From: Mesorhizobium sp. ES1-1
GTDB taxonomy: Bacteria; Pseudomonadota; Alphaproteobacteria; Rhizobiales; Rhizobiaceae
Reading direction: 5' to 3'
Assembly (NCBI RefSeq): GCF_020164785.1
Contig: NZ_JAIUGX010000016.1
Location: forward strand, 22,403-86,402
DNA: 64,000 nt
In this document: positions 43,881 to 51,574 of the stretch, in pieces
How positions within the stretch are numbered: position 1 is the first letter of the stretch
How the letters are laid out: each line of letters opens with the position of its first letter
Made by a program: the position numbers and the translations under genes
Notes under the pieces: model-generated
Seen by the model: only the letters and a program-made list of their open reading frames with translations
Database searches by the model: none
Told to the model about the DNA's origin: nothing

Positions 43881-44860
43881 GTCGTCTCTCCCAATTTCAG
43901 GATGGCGCGGGCGACGACGCGCGGCGCCAGTTCGATCTTGTAGCGGTTGGCGCCGTGGTCGACGGCGCCTTCGACGGCAAGCAGGCTGGCGGCGCGGATG
44001 GCCTCCGGCTCCAGCACCTTGCCCTTCAAGGCGTCTTCCACGGCCCGTGCCCGCCATGGCTTGGTGGCGACGCCGCCGAGCGCCACGCGCAGGTCGCGGA
44101 TGGTGCGCCCATCGGGCTCGAACTCGATGCCGACGGCGGCGCTCGCGGCGGCGAATTCGTAGGATTGCCGGTCGCGGATCTTCACATAGGTCGAGCGGCG
44201 GGCTGTGGCCGACGCGGGGATTTCGATGGCGGTGATCATCTCGCCCGGTTCCATGGCGTGTTCCCTGTCCGGCGTGCTGCCCGGCAGCAGGAAAAACGCG
44301 TCGACCGAAATCCGGCGCTCGCCGAGATGGATCATGGCGTCGAAGGCGACGAGCGCGGCGGCGAGGTCGCCGGGATAGGTGGCGATGCAGGCCTCGCTGG
44401 TGCCGAGCACTGCGTGCCCCCTGGTGACGCCGCCGATGGCAGAACAGCCGGAGCCGGGGTTGCGCTTGTTGCAGGCGGGAAAGTTGGCGGGGTCGCGGAA
44501 ATAGGGGCAGCGCGTGCGCTGCATCAGATTACCGCCGATCGTCGCCATGTTGCGGATCTGCGCCGACGCTGCCTGCCAAAGCGCCTCGGAAATGGCGGGG
44601 AATTGGCTCTTGATGCCGGCATGATCGGCGACATGGGACATCTTGGCCAGCGCGCCGATGGTGGCGCCGCGCTCGTCGACTTCGATCCGATCGAGCCCGT
44701 TGAGGTGGGTGATGTCGATCAGGCTATCGGGTTTGGCGACGCCGCATTTGGCGAGGTCGATCAGCGTTGTCCCGCCGGCGAGCAGCATGGCGCCGGGCAG
44801 GGCGGCCGCCTGCCGGGCGGCATCGGCGGTAGCGGCGCGGATATAGGAGAAATCCTTCAT
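43877..44860 (-). CDS. FAD-binding subunit with extra Fe-S cysteines (operon 1)
   Basis: A 327-residue medium subunit. FAD-binding motifs are LPGAMLLAGGTTLIDL (about 20-35) and ATIGGNLMQRTRC (about 106-118). Directly after it, RCPYFRDPANFPACNKRNPG and SGCSAIGG carry four Cys. This is the insert that binds an additional [4Fe-4S] cluster in E. coli PaoB and 4-hydroxybenzoyl-CoA reductase. It passes electrons from the Mo subunit to FAD. It overlaps both neighbours by 4 bp. Confidence 0.93.
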   Translation of the reverse strand: MKDFSYIRAATADAARQAAALPGAMLLAGGTTLIDLAKCGVAKPDSLIDITHLNGLDRIEVDERGATIGALAKMSHVADHAGIKSQFPAISEALWQAASAQIRNMATIGGNLMQRTRCPYFRDPANFPACNKRNPGSGCSAIGGVTRGHAVLGTSEACIATYPGDLAAALVAFDAMIHLGERRISVDAFFLLPGSTPDREHAMEPGEMITAIEIPASATARRSTYVKIRDRQSYEFAAASAAVGIEFEPDGRTIRDLRVALGGVATKPWRARAVEDALKGKVLEPEAIRAASLLAVEGAVDHGANRYKIELAPRVVARAILKLGETT

Positions 44861-45336
44861 GAGGCGGCCTCCTGGGCTGCCTGGCGGACAGCGGAGACAA
44901 TATGCGGGTAGGCGCCGCAGCGACAGAGATTGCCGGCCATATATTCGCGGATCTCTTCATCGGAGCCGGCATGGCCCTCGCGGATGCAGGCGACGGCCGA
45001 CATGATCTGGCCGGGCGTGCAATAGCCGCATTGGAAGGCGTCCTGCTCGAGGAAGGCGGCCTGCACGGGATGCGTTTCGCCCTCCCGTGCGAGCCCCTCT
45101 ATGGTGGTGACAGCGCGGCCCTCGACCTGCGCGGCGAGGGTGAGGCATGCCAGCACACGCTCGCCGTCGACATGGACGGTGCAGGCGCCGCACTGGCCGT
45201 GGTCGCAGCCCTTCTTGGTGCCGGTCAGGCCGAGCCGGTCGCGCAGGGCGTCGAGCAGCGTGACGCGCGGCTCGAGCGCGAGGTCGTGATGGCGGCCATT
45301 GATATCGAGATGAACAGAAATTGTCGTGTTGGTCAT
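44857..45336 (-). CDS. [2Fe-2S] small subunit (operon 1)
   Basis: A 159-residue iron-sulfur subunit starting at MTNTTISVHLDINGR. It binds two [2Fe-2S] clusters: a ferredoxin-like one via GCDHGQCGACTV plus a later Cys, and a helical one via FQCGYCTPGQ and NLCRCGAY. Unlike E. coli PaoA there is no Tat signal, so the enzyme should be cytoplasmic. The longer open frame upstream is rejected because it runs through promoter repeats. First gene of operon 1. Confidence 0.92.
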   Translation of the reverse strand: MTNTTISVHLDINGRHHDLALEPRVTLLDALRDRLGLTGTKKGCDHGQCGACTVHVDGERVLACLTLAAQVEGRAVTTIEGLAREGETHPVQAAFLEQDAFQCGYCTPGQIMSAVACIREGHAGSDEEIREYMAGNLCRCGAYPHIVSAVRQAAQEAAS

Positions 45337-45353
45337 GGGCGTCTGGCTCCAGT

Positions 45354-45407
45354 TGCTTGACGCGAAGTCGTCTGATCTTGTGCTTGACGCGAAGTCGTCC
45401 GATCTTG
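45354..45407. repeat. two tandem 27-bp repeats in the leader of operon 1
   Basis: Units 45354-45380 and 45381-45407 share TGCTTGACGCGAAGTCGTC and GATCTTG with one mismatch. They begin 18 bp upstream of the small-subunit ATG. The part TGGCTCCA..TGCTTGACGCGAAG is also found once upstream of the operon 2 small subunit (around 49336-49360). They may be operator or leader sequences copied during duplication. Confidence 0.6.
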
Positions 45408-45524
45408 CGGGACGGGCGGAGGCACGGCGCACCGGCCGTGTCCCGCCTGCCGGCCCGTCGCTTTCGCTCCAGGCCATTTTTCGTCTGGAGGGCCGGCGAA
45501 CCGGCCCCCGATCTCATGCGCGCC

Positions 45525-47786
45525 TTATCGGGCGAGCAGGTCCTCGATGCGGATCGGAAAACGCCTTGGCCGCACGCCGGTCGCGTGCCAGACCGCGTTG
45601 GCGACGGCCCCGGCCGTGCCGGTGACGCCGATCTCGCCGACACCCTTGATGCCGAGCGCGTTGACGTGGGGGTCGTCCTCGTGAACCAGGATCGCCTCGA
45701 CCGACGGCACGTCGGCATTCACCGGGACGTGGTATTCGGCGAGGTTGGCATTCTGGATCCGGCCCGAGCGGCGGTCGGTGACCGCTTCCTCTTGCAGCGC
45801 GAAGGAGACGCCCCAGATCATGCCGCCATAATACTGGCTGCGCACCAGCCTGGGGTTGATGACCCGTCCGGCGGCGAAGGCCCCAACCAGCCGCGTGACG
45901 CGGACCTGCCCGAAATCCGGGTCGACCTTCACCTCGGCGAAAACGGCGCCATGGGCGTGCATCGCATAGGCTTCCAGCGACGCCGGGTCCGAGGCCGCTT
46001 TGCCACTGCCCTCGATCTCCTTGAGGCCGGCGCGAGTGAGGATATCGCCATAGGTCTCGCCGCGGCTCTCATCGTCGCGGCGCAACAGCCGGCCGCCGCG
46101 CGCCAGCACTCCTTCATTGCCGGCGCCGAACAGCGGCGAGGCTTCGTCGGCGGTGGCCAGATCGGCGAGTTTGGCGATCACCGCCGCACCGGCATTGTGG
46201 ATCGCCATGCCGGCGGTGGCCGTGTGACCCGAGCCGCCGGCAATGCCCGCATTGGGCAGGTCGGAACTGCCGGCCCTGAATTCGAGCCGGTCGATGTCCA
46301 GTCCAAGCCCGTCGGCGGCGATCTGGGCAAAGGCGGTCCATGCGCCCTGGCCCATATCCTGCGCGCCGGTTTCCATCAGCCCGCTGCCGTCGCTTTTCAG
46401 CACGGCGCGGGCCTCGGCCTGGAACATCAAGGCGGGGAACGTCGCCGTGCCCATGCCCCATCCCGTGAGGAAGCCGTCGGCGTCGCGCATCAGCCGCGGC
46501 TGAAGCGGGCGGCTTGCCCAGCCGAACCTGTCTGCCGCCTGCTGGTAGCATTCCCGCAGCGCCTTGGAGGAGAAGGGCTTGCCGCTCATCGGCTCGACCT
46601 CGGCATAGTTCCTCAGCCGGAATTCCAGCGGATCCATGCCGCAGGCATAGGCTGCCTCGTCGATGGCGCTTTCGAGTGCGATCGAGCCGGTGGCCTCGCC
46701 GGGCGCCCGCATGAACAGCGGGGTGCCGGTGTCAAGCCGCACCGCATCGTGCGACGTCGCGATGGCCGGGCTGGCATAGAGCGTGTGCGAGGCATCCGCC
46801 GCCGGCTCGAAGAAGTCGTCGAAGGTGCTCGATGTCGTCCTGGCGTGATGGTCGACCGCCGTCAGCCGGCCCTCGCCATCCATGCCTAGGCGCAGCGTCT
46901 GGCGCGTCGGCGCGCGGTGGCCGACCGGCCCGTACATCTGCTCGCGCCGCAGCACCAGCTTGACAGGGCGGCCGACGAGTCGCGCCGCCAATATGCCAAG
47001 CACCTGCGGACCCGACATCATGCCCTTGGAGCCGAAGCCGCCGCCCAGGAACGGGCTGCGGATGTGGATGTTTTCCGGCGCGATGCCGAACAGGCCGGCA
47101 ATGCGGCCCTGCGCCATGGCAAGGCCCTGGCTCGGCGTGTCGATCGACAGCCTGTCGCCGTCCCAGGCGGCGACGATGGCGTGCGGCTCCATGGCGTTGT
47201 GATACTGGGCAGGCGTTTCGTAGGTCGCCTCGATGCGGGTCGCCGCCGATTGCAGGCCGGCCTCGACGTCGCCCTTGTGCTGAACGGGCGGATTGCCGAC
47301 GCCGACTCCGCGCGGCACGAAGCTCTCGGCGTCGTCGAGGCCGACGCGCGCGGGAAGTACCTCATAGCGCGGCGACAGCAAAGCGGCGCCTTCGGTCGCC
47401 GCTTCCAGTGTCTCGCCGATCACCACGGCGATGCTCTGGTTGGGGTAGCGGACGCCGTCGTTCTGCAACAGGTCGAGCCGGAACATGAACGGATTGTCCT
47501 TGGCGTCCGGGTCGATGGCGAGCGCCGGGCGGTTCTGCGGCGTCATCACCTCGACGACGCCGGCATAGGCCTTGGCGGCCTCGACATCGAGCGAAAGGAC
47601 ACGGCCGCGCGCGATGCTGGAGACGGCGAGCACCGCATAGAGCATGCCTTCGGGATGATTATCGGCGGCATAGACCGCCCCGCCGGTGACCTTGAGGAAA
47701 CCGTCGCGGCGGGTCAGCGGCTGGCCGATGCTGGAGCCCTGCCTGAGATGGGCGGGCTGCTGGTTGAGACCGAGTTCAAGCGTCAT
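45525..47786 (-). CDS. molybdopterin-binding subunit of aldehyde oxidoreductase (operon 2)
   Basis: A 753-residue paralogue of the subunit at 41583-43880. Motifs: SPFLGGGFGSKGM, FMRAPGEATGSIALESAID, GAQDMGQGAWTAFAQ and GIKGVGEIGVTG with the catalytic Glu. It keeps all cofactor motifs, so it is not a decayed copy. The start (MTLELGLNQQ) overlaps the FAD subunit end by 11 bp. 188 bp separate its end from operon 1. Different channel residues from its twin suggest a different aldehyde. Confidence 0.93.
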   Translation of the reverse strand: MTLELGLNQQPAHLRQGSSIGQPLTRRDGFLKVTGGAVYAADNHPEGMLYAVLAVSSIARGRVLSLDVEAAKAYAGVVEVMTPQNRPALAIDPDAKDNPFMFRLDLLQNDGVRYPNQSIAVVIGETLEAATEGAALLSPRYEVLPARVGLDDAESFVPRGVGVGNPPVQHKGDVEAGLQSAATRIEATYETPAQYHNAMEPHAIVAAWDGDRLSIDTPSQGLAMAQGRIAGLFGIAPENIHIRSPFLGGGFGSKGMMSGPQVLGILAARLVGRPVKLVLRREQMYGPVGHRAPTRQTLRLGMDGEGRLTAVDHHARTTSSTFDDFFEPAADASHTLYASPAIATSHDAVRLDTGTPLFMRAPGEATGSIALESAIDEAAYACGMDPLEFRLRNYAEVEPMSGKPFSSKALRECYQQAADRFGWASRPLQPRLMRDADGFLTGWGMGTATFPALMFQAEARAVLKSDGSGLMETGAQDMGQGAWTAFAQIAADGLGLDIDRLEFRAGSSDLPNAGIAGGSGHTATAGMAIHNAGAAVIAKLADLATADEASPLFGAGNEGVLARGGRLLRRDDESRGETYGDILTRAGLKEIEGSGKAASDPASLEAYAMHAHGAVFAEVKVDPDFGQVRVTRLVGAFAAGRVINPRLVRSQYYGGMIWGVSFALQEEAVTDRRSGRIQNANLAEYHVPVNADVPSVEAILVHEDDPHVNALGIKGVGEIGVTGTAGAVANAVWHATGVRPRRFPIRIEDLLAR

Positions 47787-48834
47787 GGCGCGCTCCGGGA
47801 ATGTTGGAGAAAGGGGAGGCGGGCAAAGCAGGCATCAAGGCCGGCGTTCCGGCAAGGGCGGACGTCAGCGCCCTGACCACAATGCGGCGGGCAAGCTCGA
47901 TCTTGAAGGCGTTGTCGCCGGAGGGCGTGGCTTCTGCCAGGGCGGCGTCCGCCGCGCGAAGGAAGCTTGCCTCCTCGGCTGGCGCGCCGATCAGCAGCGC
48001 TTCCGCGGCACGCGCCCGCCATGGCTTCGCGGCGACCCCGCCCAGCGCGAGCCTGGCAGCGCGGATCCTGCCGCCCTCGACAGTCAGCGCGGCGGCAGCC
48101 GAGACCACCGCGAAAGCATAGGAGGTGCGTTCGCGCACTTTGAGGTAACGGGCGTTGGCGGCGAAGGATGCGGCTTCCGCCGGCAGGCGCACCGCGACGA
48201 TGAGGTCGCCCGGCTCCAGCACCGTCTCGCGTTGCGGCGTCTGGCCCGGAAGCCGGTGGAACTCCTCCAGCGTGACGTGACGACGGCCGTCCTTGCCCTC
48301 GATTTCGACCACGGCGTCGAGCGCCACCAGCGGCACGCAAAAATCCGATGGATGTGTGGCGATGCAGGCTTCGCTCCAGCCGAGCACGGCATGCAGGCGG
48401 TTCTCGCCGTGAAGTGCCGAGCAGCCGGAGCCGGGTTCACGCCTGTTGCAGGGGCTGGCGGTGTCGTAGAAATAGCTGCAACGCGTGCGCTGCAGAAGGT
48501 TGCCGCCGACCGTGGCGGCGTTGCGAAGCTGCGCCGAAGCACCCGACAGCAGCGCTTCCGCAACCGCCGGATAGGCCTTGGCGAAGGATGGGTCGTGGGC
48601 GAGATCGGCATTGCGCACCAGCGCGCCGATACGCAGGCCGCCTTCCGGCAATTCCTCGACGCGGTCGAGTTCAGGCAGACGGGTGATGTCGACGATACGT
48701 TCGGGGCTCGTGATGCCGCCCTTCATCAGATCGAGCAGATTGGTGCCGCCGGCGAGATAGGCCGAGCCTGGCTGCGCCGCCGCCGCGACAGCATCGGGGA
48801 TGGTCGCCGGCCTGATGTAATCGAAATCCCTCAT
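47776..48834 (-). CDS. FAD-binding subunit with extra Fe-S cysteines (operon 2)
   Basis: A 352-residue medium subunit starting at MRDFDYIRPA. AYLAGGTNLLDLMKGG and TVGGNLLQRTRCSYFYD bind FAD. The Cys-rich insert CSYFYDTASPCNRREPGSGC predicts the PaoB-type [4Fe-4S] cluster. It has a C-terminal extension of about 25 residues (ALTSALAGTPALMPALPASP) not found in its twin at 43877. It overlaps the small-subunit gene by 4 bp. Confidence 0.93.
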   Translation of the reverse strand: MRDFDYIRPATIPDAVAAAAQPGSAYLAGGTNLLDLMKGGITSPERIVDITRLPELDRVEELPEGGLRIGALVRNADLAHDPSFAKAYPAVAEALLSGASAQLRNAATVGGNLLQRTRCSYFYDTASPCNRREPGSGCSALHGENRLHAVLGWSEACIATHPSDFCVPLVALDAVVEIEGKDGRRHVTLEEFHRLPGQTPQRETVLEPGDLIVAVRLPAEAASFAANARYLKVRERTSYAFAVVSAAAALTVEGGRIRAARLALGGVAAKPWRARAAEALLIGAPAEEASFLRAADAALAEATPSGDNAFKIELARRIVVRALTSALAGTPALMPALPASPFSNIPGARHDA

Positions 48835-49328
48835 GCCGCGGTCCTCCGGTCTGACTTGGCCATGTTTTGCTGGGCTTCCAGGACGGCTTCGACGATGCCG
48901 CCATAGGCCGCGCAGCGGCATAGATTGCCGCTCAGCCCCTCGCGGATGCGTTCGGGATCGTCGCCGGCCTGACCTTCGGCGATGAGACCGAGCGTGCTCA
49001 TGATCTGGCCCGGCGTGCAGAAACCGCATTGGAAACCGTCATGGGCGATGAAGGCGGCCTGCACCGGATGCAGGTCTTCGCCCTGGGCGACGCCTTCGAT
49101 GGTCAGGATCTCGGCGCCGTCATGGCTGACGGCCAGCGCCAGGCAGGAATTGACGCGCCTGCCGTCGACCAGGACCGTGCAGGCGCCACACTGGCCGCGA
49201 TCGCAGCCCTTCTTGGTGCCGGTGAGATCGAGCCGCTCGCGCAGCAGGTCGAGCAGGGTGACGCGGGGTTCGATCTCCAGATCGTGCCGGAGGCCGTTGA
49301 TGGTAAGCGTAATGGGAAGGCTGGTCAT
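48831..49328 (-). CDS. [2Fe-2S] small subunit (operon 2)
   Basis: A 165-residue paralogue of the subunit at 44857-45336, starting at MTSLPITLTINGLRHDLEIE. The cluster ligands are GCDRGQCGACTV, FQCGFCTPGQ and NLCRCAAY. There is no export signal. It is the first gene of operon 2. About 230 bp further upstream lies the palindrome shared with the divergent TetR gene, which makes that regulator the likely controller. Confidence 0.92.
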   Translation of the reverse strand: MTSLPITLTINGLRHDLEIEPRVTLLDLLRERLDLTGTKKGCDRGQCGACTVLVDGRRVNSCLALAVSHDGAEILTIEGVAQGEDLHPVQAAFIAHDGFQCGFCTPGQIMSTLGLIAEGQAGDDPERIREGLSGNLCRCAAYGGIVEAVLEAQQNMAKSDRRTAA

Positions 49329-49446
49329 GGGCGTCTGGCTCCAATGCTTGACGCGAAGGGAAGGGTGGTGGTGCCGAAAGCGAGAGAAGGGAGAGTTCGA
49401 AAGGTGCCGGGTTGTGTGGCGGATGGGGGTCAGCGCGCCATGCGAG

Positions 49447-49496
49447 GCGACCCCCTTTGGCCTGCCGGGCATTTCCTCCGCGAGGAGGGAGAGTGG
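49447..49496. repeat. partial mosaic repeat (copy E)
   Basis: GACCCCCTTTGGCCTGCC, then GGGCATTTCCTCCGCGAGGA, is a single diverged half of the mosaic element seen at 41.5 kb. It lies in the promoter region of operon 2, unlike the other copies, which sit after genes. Confidence 0.6.
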
Positions 49497-49559
49497 CCTT
49501 GCACGTTCGAATTGCGTGACATCACGGGTTCCCTGCCTATATGATGAAAGCACTCCACT

Positions 49560-49581
49560 TAAACGGAGGCGCCTCCGTTTA
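49560..49581. promoter_or_regulatory. perfect 22-bp palindrome, probable TetR operator
   Basis: The half-site TAAACGGAGGC (49560-49570) is followed immediately by its exact reverse complement (49571-49581). It stands between the divergent molybdenum hydroxylase operon 2 and the TetR gene, 59 bp before the latter's start. Length and symmetry are typical of TetR-dimer operators. Confidence 0.75.
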
Positions 49582-49639
49582 CTAGTTGGGGCTGGGCCTG
49601 GCCGGGTTCAAGTCCCATATTTCGTTCGTGGAGAAAAAA

Positions 49640-50254
49640 TTGGCCGAAACCGTCACTGCCGAACAGAACGCTGCAAAGGCAAAGCCGTTGCGTGCCGACG
49701 CGCGCCGCAACCGCGACAGGCTGGTCGAAATTGCCGCCGCCGCCTTTGCCGAGCACGGCGTCGATACCTCCCTGGAGGGCATTGCGCGCCGCGCCGGTGT
49801 CGGCATCGGCACGCTCTATCGGCATTTTCCGACGCGCGAGCATCTGGTCGAGGTGGTCTACAGGCGGGAAGCCGAAGGCCTGTGTGCGGCCGCGGGGGAG
49901 CTTGCCGCAAGGCTTCCGTCCGATGCCGCGCTCGAAGAGTGGATGCGGCGTTTCATCGACTATATCGCCACCAAGCGCGGCCTCGCGGCCAGCCTGCGCA
50001 TCCTGATGACGGCGAACTCGACGCTGTTTTCCGACACCTGGCAACGCGTGTCGCAATCGCTGCGGCAACTGGTTGAGGCGGCGGTCGCGGACGGCACGAT
50101 CCGGGGCGATGTCGATGCCACGGATGTGCTGCACGCCCTGTCCGGCATCTATTCGGCGCCCGACACGCCGGAATGGCGCGACCGTTCGCGCCGGCTGGTC
50201 AAGCTGTTGATGGACGGTTTGCGGTTCGGAGCGGGAACGGCGCCGAAAGACTGA
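49640..50254 (+). CDS. TetR-family transcriptional regulator
   Basis: A 204-residue repressor. TTG at 49640 is chosen because GGAG stands 6 bp before it; GTG 49628 is an alternative. The DNA-binding domain reads RRNRDRLVEIAAAAFAEHG, then SLEGIARRAGVGIGTLYRHF (recognition helix) and PTREHLVE. The C-terminal ligand domain is about 140 residues. It is divergent from the aldehyde oxidoreductase operons with a perfect palindrome between them, so autoregulation and control of those operons in response to an aldehyde are likely. Confidence 0.92.
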   Translation: MAETVTAEQNAAKAKPLRADARRNRDRLVEIAAAAFAEHGVDTSLEGIARRAGVGIGTLYRHFPTREHLVEVVYRREAEGLCAAAGELAARLPSDAALEEWMRRFIDYIATKRGLAASLRILMTANSTLFSDTWQRVSQSLRQLVEAAVADGTIRGDVDATDVLHALSGIYSAPDTPEWRDRSRRLVKLLMDGLRFGAGTAPKD

Positions 50255-50382
50255 CGGCGACCGGCGCTGGCGCGGACGGTGATATCCGCATACGTCGCGC
50301 TCAGCCCCAATGACCGCACTTGCATCTGGAGGCGAGCGGTTGTTAAAATCCTCACATTTTATCGTGTCGATGAGTTTTACAC

Positions 50383-51114
50383 ATGACTTCTCGCAAGGCG
50401 CAACGCACGGCCCGGCTGATGCATTTCCTGTCGGAAAAGCGGGTCATCCATCTCAGCGAGGCGGCGACGCTGCTGGGCGTATCGGAGATGACGGTGCGGC
50501 GCGACATTGCCGGCAACCAGGGGCAGATCGCCTATCTCGGAGGCCACATATTGGCGGCTGCCGAGATCGATGCGGATACGCCTTACGTGCTGGCGACGGC
50601 GGCCGACAGCCATGCGGCGGCGAAGCGCGAGGCCTGCGTGCAAGCGGTGCGCAGGATAAGGCCCGACGAGACGATCTTCGTCGATTGCGGCACGACGCTG
50701 ATCCATCTTGTCGATCTCATTCCGGACTCTTATCGAATAACCGCAATATGTTACGCCATGAACATAGCGGAGCGCCTGACCCGAAAACCCAATGTAACCA
50801 TGATCATGCTGGGCGGCGTCTATCACCCGGCGTCGGCGTCTTTCTCGGGCACGCATGATTTCGACATCCTGAAGAGCGTCGGCATCAACGCCGCCTTCCT
50901 GTCGGCCGCCGGCGTCGACGCCAAGCGCGGCGCCACCTGCGAGCATTTCCACGAGGCGGTGGTCAAACAGAAGGTGATGAGCCTGGCGCGCGAGAATTAC
51001 CTCGTCGTCGACACCAGCAAGATCGGCAAGCTCAAGCGGGCGTTCTTCTCCGGAATGGATGGCTTCGACGCGGTGATCACGGAGGAGGGTGAGCTCGGGC
51101 CGGAGGGGTTTTGA
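50383..51114 (+). CDS. DeoR-family transcriptional regulator
   Basis: A 243-residue regulator. The N-terminal helix-turn-helix is HLSEAATLLGVSEMTVRRDI (about 23-42). The sugar-phosphate-binding DeoRC domain contains TIFVDCGTTLIHL, MIMLGGVYHP and LVVDTSKIGK. DeoR proteins usually repress sugar uptake and catabolism genes until a sugar phosphate binds. The ABC importer operon begins 460 bp downstream on the same strand and is the natural target. An AT-rich stretch (TTGTTAAAATCCTCACATTT, 50340 region) precedes it. Confidence 0.92.
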   Translation: MTSRKAQRTARLMHFLSEKRVIHLSEAATLLGVSEMTVRRDIAGNQGQIAYLGGHILAAAEIDADTPYVLATAADSHAAAKREACVQAVRRIRPDETIFVDCGTTLIHLVDLIPDSYRITAICYAMNIAERLTRKPNVTMIMLGGVYHPASASFSGTHDFDILKSVGINAAFLSAAGVDAKRGATCEHFHEAVVKQKVMSLARENYLVVDTSKIGKLKRAFFSGMDGFDAVITEEGELGPEGF

Positions 51115-51185
51115 GTCTCGGCGCGGAGGGTGCAGGAGCGCATGCGTGCGCGGGACCGTACACGCACTTGGTTCGGCCGCCCTCG

Positions 51186-51373
51186 CTTCGTCATCCACGG
51201 GCGAAGCAGGCGCGCAGCGGCGTCGCGGAAACCCGAGGATCCATTCCGTGACATGGGTCACGGAACGCGGCGAAGCGGAATTCTGAACCGTTGCAACCGC
51301 CTCAACGTCACGGAATGGATCCTCGGGCCTGCGCCGTGTCGCTTCGCTCCTTGCTCCGCCCGTGGATGACGAA
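51186..51373. repeat. inverted repeat with GGATCC core (copy G)
   Basis: The left arm (51186-51252) runs from CTTCGTCATCCACGGGCG to CCCGAGGATCCATTCCGTGA. The right arm (51307-51373) is its near reverse complement (TCACGGAATGGATCCTCGGG ... CCCGTGGATGACGAAG). The centre contains CATGGGTCACGGAA. This dispersed palindromic element fills most of the 460-bp gap between the DeoR gene and the ABC operon. Confidence 0.75.
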
Positions 51374-51512
51374 GTCGCGGTGGCGTTGCCCAAATCCGAC
51401 CTTCGGCGGCATCGCCAGTCGCTGGCCGCAACCTCAGCGTCGCACTGACCTTACCCAAGCTTCGTTTGACATTTCCTGCCCCTGATGGAAAAGTCACAAA
51501 AAAAGTAAGGGA

Positions 51513-51528
51513 AGTCTCAAAAGAGACT
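51513..51528. promoter_or_regulatory. small palindrome before the ABC operon
   Basis: AGTCTC, AAAA, GAGACT: 6-bp perfect arms 47 bp before the start of the ATPase gene, preceded by an A-run (CACAAAAAAAGTAAGG). It may be an operator or leader hairpin. DeoR binding is possible but unproven. Confidence 0.35.
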
Positions 51529-51574
51529 CGCGACCGGGGCAGGGGACGCGTCAACGGGAGGAAGTGCGGGCGTC

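Noticed and set aside
45321..46889. 522-codon plus-strand frame opposite the operon 2 Mo subunit
   Set aside because: The minus-strand gene has all molybdenum-hydroxylase motifs; this is its antisense shadow.
45525..47786. Second Mo-hydroxylase copy as a pseudogene
   Set aside because: The frame is full length and the catalytic Glu and cofactor motifs are intact.
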